Positions 53,306 through 58,264 of a stretch of DNA of 58,264 nucleotides are shown in pieces. This DNA comes from Pseudomonadota bacterium (GTDB lineage: Bacteria > Pseudomonadota > Gammaproteobacteria > Steroidobacterales > Steroidobacteraceae). The stretch lies in assembly GCA_021849615.1 (NCBI GenBank), contig JAJZSQ010000007.1, positions 1 through 58,264 on the forward strand, given 5' to 3'. How positions within the stretch are numbered: position 1 is the stretch's first letter; each line of letters opens with the position of its first letter. The notes beneath the pieces were generated by a model. The model saw only the letters and a list, made by a program, of their open reading frames with translations. It did no database searches and had not been told where the DNA came from. The translations under genes and the position numbers were made by a program.

Positions 53306-54235
53306 TCAGCTCTGTGCCGCCAGCGATCCGACGGCGGCACGCGGTGGAGCCAGGTAAATCGGCAGCAGTTCGAGCAGGCGGTGGCGCGGCAGCCCCAGGC
53401 GGTCGAATCCGTCCTCGGTGCAGATGCTGTCGCGTGTGAGGGAACGGAAGTTGTCGAGCGTGAAGGGCTTGCCTGGCAGCACGCCCATGATCAGACCTTG
53501 CAGGCGGGCGAGCGAATCGGGGAGGCCAAAGACATGGCAGGGCAGCCCGGCGACCGCCGCCGTGGTGCGCACCAACTCCTCCAGCGTCATGATCTGCGGG
53601 CCGCCGAGTTCGTAGGTTTGGCCGATCGTGCCGCGCGTGCGCAGCGCGTACACGAACGCTGCCGCGACATCACCGACGTAGACGGGTGCGAATCGTGCCT
53701 GAGCGCGGGCAAGGGGCAGCCAGCCGTGCGACTGATGCAGCAGGCCCGCGAAGCGATTGGTGAGCGAGTCGCCCGGTCCGAAGATCACCGACGGCCGGAA
53801 GATCGTGAAATCCACCTGCGCGTCCGCAGCGCGCACCAACGCTTCCGCCTCCCCCTTGCTGCGCAGGTACCGGCTTGGACCGCGCGGATCGGCGCCGAGC
53901 GAACTCATCTGCAGCAGACGACGAACACGGCTCGCCCTCAAAGCGCCTACGAGCTTCGCAGCAAGCTCCACGTGGGCACGTTGAAACGTGTTACGGCCGT
54001 GCTCATTGAGGATGCCGACGAGGTTGATCACCGCATCCATACCCTCGACCAGGCGGTCAAGATCACGCGGATCGTGTACGTCGGCGCGGATCAGCCGAAC
54101 TGTGGGCAATACCTGCAATTCCTGATGCAGGTGCGGATGGCGCGTCGGCACGGTCACCCAATGCCCGGCTTCGCTGAGACGGTTGATGATGGCGGTGCCG
54201 ACGAAGCCGGTTCCGCCGAGGACGCAAATGTTCAT
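53306..54235 (-). CDS. complex I NDUFA9-like atypical SDR protein
   Basis: The 309-residue NAD(P)-binding protein of the extended/atypical SDR family begins NICVLGGTGFVGTAIINRLSEAGHWVTVPTR, with VINLVGILNEHGRNTFQRAHVE, MSSLGADPRGPSRYLRSKGEAEALVRAA (Tyr/Lys pair spaced as in SDRs), FRPSVIFGPGD and YELGGPQIMTLEELV. This matches bacterial proteins named complex I NDUFA9 subunit family. A role in respiratory complex assembly or quinone metabolism is assumed, not shown. ATG 54235 is preferred over the GTG at 54256. It converges with pbpC; a short GC inverted repeat lies between them. Confidence 0.87.
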   Translation of the reverse strand: MNICVLGGTGFVGTAIINRLSEAGHWVTVPTRHPHLHQELQVLPTVRLIRADVHDPRDLDRLVEGMDAVINLVGILNEHGRNTFQRAHVELAAKLVGALRASRVRRLLQMSSLGADPRGPSRYLRSKGEAEALVRAADAQVDFTIFRPSVIFGPGDSLTNRFAGLLHQSHGWLPLARAQARFAPVYVGDVAAAFVYALRTRGTIGQTYELGGPQIMTLEELVRTTAAVAGLPCHVFGLPDSLARLQGLIMGVLPGKPFTLDNFRSLTRDSICTEDGFDRLGLPRHRLLELLPIYLAPPRAAVGSLAAQS

Positions 54236-54342
54236 CTGCGCTGCCATCTGTGCCACTACCCACTGCTACGCCGCGCAGCGGCATGCGGCGGATTCTACGC
54301 CCCGGGAAGCGCGATGGCTCCCCGGGGCGCAGCGTCGAGCGG

Positions 54343-54780
54343 TCAGGCGGCGCGGACCTCGATGGTGCGCGGCTGCAGCTGCGGCTGCTTCGGAATCACC
54401 ACCTCGAGCACGCCGTGCGCCTGCTTGGCGGCGATCCGGTCCACGTCGGCTCCCTCCGGCAGCGTGAAGGTGCGCAGAAACGTCCCGGTGCGCCGCTCGA
54501 GGCGCTGGCGGGCATTGCTCTGCGGCGTTTCGCGCGAGTGCTTCTCGCCGCGGATCGTGAGCAGACCCTTATCGGCGGTGATGCGGATGTCCTTCGGCTC
54601 GACGCCAGGAACGTCCGCGACCACGACGTAGCGGTCGGTCTCCTCGTAGATGTCGACCTGCGGGATCCACGCGACGTCCGCCGCAGCGGCACTCTCGTCG
54701 GTTTCCGTCGAAAACGCCTGATCCAGCTGGCGCTGCAGGCTGTCGATGAGCGTCCAGGGCTGATAGCGAACAACAGTCAT
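54343..54780 (-). CDS. Hsp20 family small heat-shock protein
   Basis: ATP-independent chaperone that binds unfolding proteins. The 145-residue protein has an N-terminal arm (VRYQPWTLIDSLQRQLDQAF), the alpha-crystallin domain (WIPQVDIYEETDRYVVVADVPGVEPKDIRI ... FTLPEGADVDRIAAKQAHGVLEVVIPK with the AxxxxGVL signature) and a C-terminal IxI-like RTIEV. GGAGGTTGG eight bases before ATG 54780 fixes the start. A sigma-32-like promoter lies about 60 bases upstream. Confidence 0.93.
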   Translation of the reverse strand: MTVVRYQPWTLIDSLQRQLDQAFSTETDESAAAADVAWIPQVDIYEETDRYVVVADVPGVEPKDIRITADKGLLTIRGEKHSRETPQSNARQRLERRTGTFLRTFTLPEGADVDRIAAKQAHGVLEVVIPKQPQLQPRTIEVRAA

Positions 54781-54839
54781 GATCCAACCTCCAATGATAG
54801 TGGTGTCAGGTTGTGGCACCGTGAATCTCGTTGGAACGG

Positions 54840-54867
54840 ATCTGCGGCCGGGCTGGAATTTTTCAAG
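54840..54867 (-). promoter_or_regulatory. sigma-32-like heat-shock promoter of hsp20
   Basis: Minus-strand CTTGAAA (54867-54861) is a perfect sigma-32 -35 core, followed after 13 bases by CCGCAGAT (54847-54840), which resembles CCCCATNT. Transcription would start about 52 bases before ATG 54780. Confidence 0.55.
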
Positions 54868-55075
54868 CCTCGACGGCTGCACCGAGCGGGTCCGGCGGCC
54901 GGGGGACAGGCTGTGCACAAGCTGTGGAATTTCGGGGGATACAATATCTTGGGGTTATGGGACGGGGGGTCGGAAGGCCGAGGCGGAAAAAAATCCTGCC
55001 GCCCCGACAGGTGGAATTGTCATAACTAATTGTTTTAACAAGCATTTATAAATCACCCAGCCTGCACCGGAAATC

Positions 55076-55104
55076 TTGACGCAGAGGCGGGTGGTCATTA
55101 GGCT
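55076..55104 (+). promoter_or_regulatory. candidate promoter of nrdJa-nrdJb
   Basis: TTGACG (55076-55081) and TAGGCT (55099-55104) are separated by 17 bases. The -35 matches at five positions, the -10 at only three. The NrdR-like palindrome begins 11 bases after the -10. Confidence 0.4.
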
Positions 55105-55114
55105 CTTTACCCCG

Positions 55115-55130
55115 ACACAAGATCTTGTGT
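55115..55130 (+). promoter_or_regulatory. NrdR box-like operator
   Basis: ACACAAGATCTTGTGT is a perfect 16-base palindrome that differs from the NrdR consensus form acaCwAtATaTwGtgt only at two central positions. It sits at the predicted transcription start of a ribonucleotide reductase operon, where the repressor NrdR acts in other bacteria. Confidence 0.6.
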
Positions 55131-55291
55131 CCGCTCTCGGCGGCACGCGAGATCGCGCGTTCGGGGAGGCTCAGGGGGATACAGGCTGTGGATCGGCGTA
55201 TCGGCGAGGCCGGTGCGCACAGCCCCGCGCTTTCCGCGCCGCCCGTATTCCCTGTGATCCGGTGTGCAGACACTAGGGGCGCCGCGGACAC

Positions 55292-57439
55292 ATGAACACC
55301 GTCGTGAAGATCGAAACTAAGGACATTGACGCCATTCCGTTCCAGGAAGCGTCAATTGACATCTGGGACAAGAAGTACCGTCTGACCGCCAAAGACGGCA
55401 CGGCCATCGATAAAACGATGGACGATACCTACAAGCGCGTGGCACGCGCGCTGGCGGACGTCGAGCGGGAGGATCTGCGCGACCATTGGAACGAACGGTT
55501 CCTCTGGGCCCTGCGCCGCGGTGCCATTCCGGCCGGCCGCGTCACGTCCAATGCCGGTGCGCTCGAGCACAAGCCGGCCACCTCGACCATCAACTGCACC
55601 GTTTCGGGGACCATCGAGGATTCGATGGACAACATCCTCGGCAAGGTGCATGAGGCGGGCCTGACGCTGAAGGCCGGCTGCGGCATCGGATATGAATTCT
55701 CTACGCTCCGCCCGCGCGGAGCCTACGTGTCGGGTGCGGGTGCCTACACGTCGGGTCCGCTGTCGTTCATGGATATCTTCGACAAGATGTGCTTCACCGT
55801 CTCCTCGGCCGGCGGCCGGCGCGGCGCGCAGATGGGCACGTTCGACGTCGGCCATCCGGACGCCATGGAGTTCGTCAAGGCCAAGCGCGAGAACGGGCGG
55901 CTGCGTCAGTTCAATCTTTCTCTGCTGATCACCGACGAGTTCATGCAGGCGGTGCGCCAGAACGGCGAGTGGAAGCTCGCGTTCCCACTGTCGCGCAAGG
56001 AGTATGAATCGGAGCAGCCCGATCTCGCCGATGCCAGCAAGTTCGTCTGGCGCGAATGGCCGGTGCACGACAAGTACGTGGTCAACGAGAACGGGCTGGT
56101 CGCCTGCAAGATCTACAAGACGCTGCCGGCACGGCGCATGTGGGACGTCATCATGACGTCGACGTACGACTTTGCCGAACCGGGTTTCATCCTCATCGAT
56201 CGCGTCAATGAGATGAACAACAATTGGTGGTGCGAGAACATCCGTGCCACCAACCCGTGCGGCGAGCAGCCGCTGCCGCCTTACGGCAGCTGCCTGCTGG
56301 GTTCCGTGAACCTCACCCGCTTCGTGCGCGAACCCTTTACCGATCATGCCCGCTTCGACTGGGACGAGTATCGCGAGGTCGTCAAGATCTTTGCCCGCAT
56401 GCTCGACAACGTGGTCGAGATCAATGGCCTGCCGCTCGAGCAGCAGCGCGGCGAAATCATGCGCAAGCGCCGCCATGGCATGGGCTTCCTCGGCCTCGGC
56501 AGTGCCCTTACGCTGCTCGGCCTCAAATATGGTTCGGCCGAATCGGTGAAGTTCACCGAGGATGTGGCGCGAGAGATGGCGCTCGCCGGCTGGGAGGAGG
56601 CCCTCGAGCTCGCACGCGAGAAGGGTCCTGCGCCCATCATGAGCGAGCAGTTCACGATCACCAGCGAGATGCTGCGCAAGCGTCCCGAGATGGTGCGCGA
56701 CGGCTTGAAGGTCGGCGATCAGGTGCCGGGACGCATTCTGCACGCGAAGTACAGCCGCTACATGCAGCGTATCGCGCAGATCGCACCTAAACTCGTCGAG
56801 CAACTCGCCGAGACCGGTGCGCGCTACACCCACCATACGTCGATCGCTCCGACCGGAACGATCTCGCTGTCGCTTGCCAACAATGCATCGAACGGCATTG
56901 AGCCCTCGTTCGCGCATCACTACTTCCGCAATGTGATCCGTCCGGGACGCAAGACCAAAGAGAAGATTGGAGTCTGTTCCTTCGAACTGCTGGCGTACCG
57001 CGAACTGGTTAATCCCAACGCAACGCCCGGGGCGAGCACGGATGCTGAGAAGTTGCCGGATTACTTCATCGCTTCCGAGGACGTCACGCCGAAACAGCAT
57101 GTCGATGTCCAGGCCGCGGCGCAGCGCTGGGTCGACTCCTCGATCTCGAAGACGGCGAACGTGCCGACCGACTTCCCGTACGAGAAGTTCAAGGACATCT
57201 ACCTGTATGCCCACGAACAGGGGCTCAAGGGCTGCACGACGTTCCGCTTCAATCCGGAGGCATTTCAGGGCGTGCTGGTGAAGGAGCAGGACCTGAAGAA
57301 CACGGTGTACAAATTCACCCTCGAGGACGGCACGGTCGTCGAGGCGCGTGGCGATGAGGAGATCGAGTACGAGGGCGAGATGCACTCGGCGGCAAACCTC
57401 TTCGACAGTCTCAAGGAAGGGTATTTCGGCAAGTATTGA
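55292..57439 (+). CDS. nrdJ: adenosylcobalamin-dependent ribonucleotide reductase, catalytic subunit (class II)
   Basis: Reduces ribonucleotides to deoxyribonucleotides using adenosylcobalamin as the radical source, so it works with or without oxygen. The 715 residues form the ten-stranded barrel: GRVTSNAGALEHKPATSTINCTVSGT (first redox Cys), AGCGIGYEFSTLRPRGA, RGAQMGTFDVGHPDAMEFV, the active-site loop ATNPCGEQPLPPYGSCLLGSVN with NxCxE, SIAPTGTISLSLANNASNGIEPSFA, and the C-terminal GCTTFRFNPEAFQG. The zinc/redox Cys tail is not present; it resides in the next gene, as in the split NrdJa/NrdJb enzyme of Pseudomonas. The long upstream region carries the promoter and an NrdR-like box. Confidence 0.95.
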   Translation: MNTVVKIETKDIDAIPFQEASIDIWDKKYRLTAKDGTAIDKTMDDTYKRVARALADVEREDLRDHWNERFLWALRRGAIPAGRVTSNAGALEHKPATSTINCTVSGTIEDSMDNILGKVHEAGLTLKAGCGIGYEFSTLRPRGAYVSGAGAYTSGPLSFMDIFDKMCFTVSSAGGRRGAQMGTFDVGHPDAMEFVKAKRENGRLRQFNLSLLITDEFMQAVRQNGEWKLAFPLSRKEYESEQPDLADASKFVWREWPVHDKYVVNENGLVACKIYKTLPARRMWDVIMTSTYDFAEPGFILIDRVNEMNNNWWCENIRATNPCGEQPLPPYGSCLLGSVNLTRFVREPFTDHARFDWDEYREVVKIFARMLDNVVEINGLPLEQQRGEIMRKRRHGMGFLGLGSALTLLGLKYGSAESVKFTEDVAREMALAGWEEALELAREKGPAPIMSEQFTITSEMLRKRPEMVRDGLKVGDQVPGRILHAKYSRYMQRIAQIAPKLVEQLAETGARYTHHTSIAPTGTISLSLANNASNGIEPSFAHHYFRNVIRPGRKTKEKIGVCSFELLAYRELVNPNATPGASTDAEKLPDYFIASEDVTPKQHVDVQAAAQRWVDSSISKTANVPTDFPYEKFKDIYLYAHEQGLKGCTTFRFNPEAFQGVLVKEQDLKNTVYKFTLEDGTVVEARGDEEIEYEGEMHSAANLFDSLKEGYFGKY

Positions 57440-57472
57440 GCCGAGGGACCCCGCGCATTTCGGACCACGAAC

Positions 57473-58243
57473 ATGACCATCAAAATCGAGCGCAAAATCG
57501 TCAAGTACCAAGTACAAAAGCCTGACGAGGCGCAGACCGAGAAGGCTGCAGTGGCACAGGCCGCGAACCCGGAGCCGGTGCCGGCCGCATCCCTGCCGCC
57601 GCTACCCACTACGACCACGGTCCGCGACAAGCACGGGCACATGGCACAGGTCATCCGGATGCACGAGAAGCTCGAGCGTCCGGAAGTGCTGATCGGCTCG
57701 ACGTACAAGATCAAGACGCCGATCTCCGATCACGCCATGTACGTGACCATAAACGACATCGTGCTCAATGAAGACACGGAGTACGAGCAGCGACGTCCGT
57801 TTGAGATCTTCATCAACTCGAAGAATCTCGACCACTTCCAATGGATCGTCGCCCTCACGCGCATCATCTCGGCGGTCTTCCGCAAGGGTGGCGACGTCAC
57901 CTTCCTCGTTGATGAGCTCAAGGCGGTATTCGATCCGCGCGGTGGTTATTGGCAGGCGGGCGGAAAGTTCATGCCCTCAATCATCGCCGAGCTCGGCTAC
58001 GTCATCGAGCGGCACCTGCAGACGATTGGTCTGCTGCGCAAGCCGCAACTCGATGAACATCAGCAGAAGCTGGTGGATGAGAAGCGCGCCGAATATGAGG
58101 CACGGACCCGGCAGACGGACGCATTTGCCAAGTCCGACTTCCCGGAAGGTGCGCAGCTGTGCGCGAAGTGCAGCACCGCGGCCGTCGTCATGATGGACGG
58201 TTGCATGACCTGCCTTAATTGCGGCGAATCCAAATGCGGGTAA
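57473..58243 (+). CDS. class II ribonucleotide reductase second subunit, TSCPD domain (NrdJb)
   Basis: The 256-residue partner of the upstream reductase. A charged, proline/alanine-rich N-terminus is followed by the TSCPD-type domain (PFEIFINSKNLDHFQWIVALTRIISAVFRKGGDVTFLVDELKAVFDPRGGYW, ELGYVIERHLQTIG) and a C-terminal Cys cluster CAKC ... CMTCLNCGESKC, the expected redox-shuttling or zinc tail missing from the first subunit. It lies 33 bases after nrdJa. In Pseudomonas aeruginosa both parts are needed for activity; the same is inferred here. Only 21 further bases remain in the window, with no feature. Confidence 0.9.
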   Translation: MTIKIERKIVKYQVQKPDEAQTEKAAVAQAANPEPVPAASLPPLPTTTTVRDKHGHMAQVIRMHEKLERPEVLIGSTYKIKTPISDHAMYVTINDIVLNEDTEYEQRRPFEIFINSKNLDHFQWIVALTRIISAVFRKGGDVTFLVDELKAVFDPRGGYWQAGGKFMPSIIAELGYVIERHLQTIGLLRKPQLDEHQQKLVDEKRAEYEARTRQTDAFAKSDFPEGAQLCAKCSTAAVVMMDGCMTCLNCGESKCG

Positions 58244-58264
58244 ACGTCGGCGCCTTGATTTACT

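Larger units (their letters stand above)
54868..55291. other. long regulatory region upstream of nrdJ
   Basis: No gene is supported in these 424 bases. It contains two copies of a GGGGGA(TA)CAGGCTGTG module (54901-54915 and 55174-55190), a third GGGGGATACA leading into an NrdR-like half-match (54934-54954), an AT-rich patch (about 55018-55052), a promoter (55076-55104), a perfect NrdR-like palindrome (55115-55130), and DnaA-box-like TGTGCACAA and TGTGGATCG. The leader from the predicted start to nrdJ is about 180 bases. No cobalamin riboswitch element was recognised. Confidence 0.6.

Noticed and set aside
54939-54954. ATACAATATCTTGGGG as a second NrdR box
   Set aside because: Matches only about 12 of 16 positions and lies 176 bases from the better box, outside usual spacing; not listed as a separate feature.
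55105-55291. Cobalamin riboswitch in the nrdJ leader
   Set aside because: No B12-box sequence was recognised, and a B12-using enzyme is not the usual target of B12 repression.
55352-57517. 721-residue minus-strand frame antisense to nrdJ
   Set aside because: Shadow of a strongly conserved reductase gene; no independent motifs.

Overview
This window is GC-rich chromosomal DNA, probably from a gammaproteobacterium near the Xanthomonadales/Nevskiales. That placement is inferred from gene content and order: rpsU-yqeY-dnaG-rpoD with divergent tsaD, a folB-folK-pteridine reductase-MidA-cca neighbourhood, a split B12-dependent ribonucleotide reductase, a complex I NDUFA9-like gene, and kynurenine-pathway genes. 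Most of the sequence is dense core genome with many 1-4 base stop/start overlaps. No CRISPR array, prophage or rRNA gene is visible.

Region by region. 1-2.5 kb is the one clearly accessory stretch: the left part of an IS3-family element cut by the window edge, a small membrane ORF touching the IS end, and a HigB/HigA-type toxin-antitoxin pair, ending at the 3' end of a tRNA-Gly(CCC). 2.7-5.1 kb holds a LOG-family phosphoribohydrolase and, on the minus strand, a coupled operon of a membrane protein, a winged-helix regulator and a divergent cis-prenyltransferase. 5.2-11.7 kb runs on the plus strand: EmrAB-type exporter, kynureninase, kynurenine 3-monooxygenase, rhodanese, TrmB. 11.7-15.4 kb has MarC, a DUF6763 protein, a Rieske protein, an AmpG-like permease and pyrE. 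15.4-22.5 kb is a complete seven-gene Bat/MoxR aerotolerance-type operon (MoxR, DUF58, DUF4381, BatA, BatB, TPR protein, BatD).

22.6-33.9 kb contains a small two-gene module of unknown function, a lipoprotein, an RND pump with its adaptor, an ECF sigma / putative anti-sigma / bactofilin-like-RDD operon, three small conserved genes, a CAU tRNA, an Lrp-type regulator and a DUF4404 gene. 33.9-45.2 kb is the macromolecular synthesis block (rpoD, dnaG, yqeY, rpsU), tsaD, folate genes, MidA, a zinc peptidase and cca. 45.3-53.3 kb is a very large alpha-2-macroglobulin gene followed by pbpC. 53.3-58.2 kb has an NDUFA9-like protein, Hsp20, a long regulatory region and nrdJa-nrdJb.

The most interesting points are: dnaG has no ATG/GTG/TTG start compatible with its conserved N-terminus and sits in frame with yqeY behind one amber codon; a 41-base perfect hairpin lies between DUF4404 and rpoD; the BatB metal-site Asp is replaced by Gln; the pbpC-linked macroglobulin lacks its thioester Cys; an ECF sigma operon encodes a bactofilin-RDD fusion; an exporter is co-transcribed with kynurenine genes; and a small regulator-plus-unknown pair sits behind tandem GTACC repeats. 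The window looks like mostly ordinary core genome with several unusual details rather than one obvious new system.
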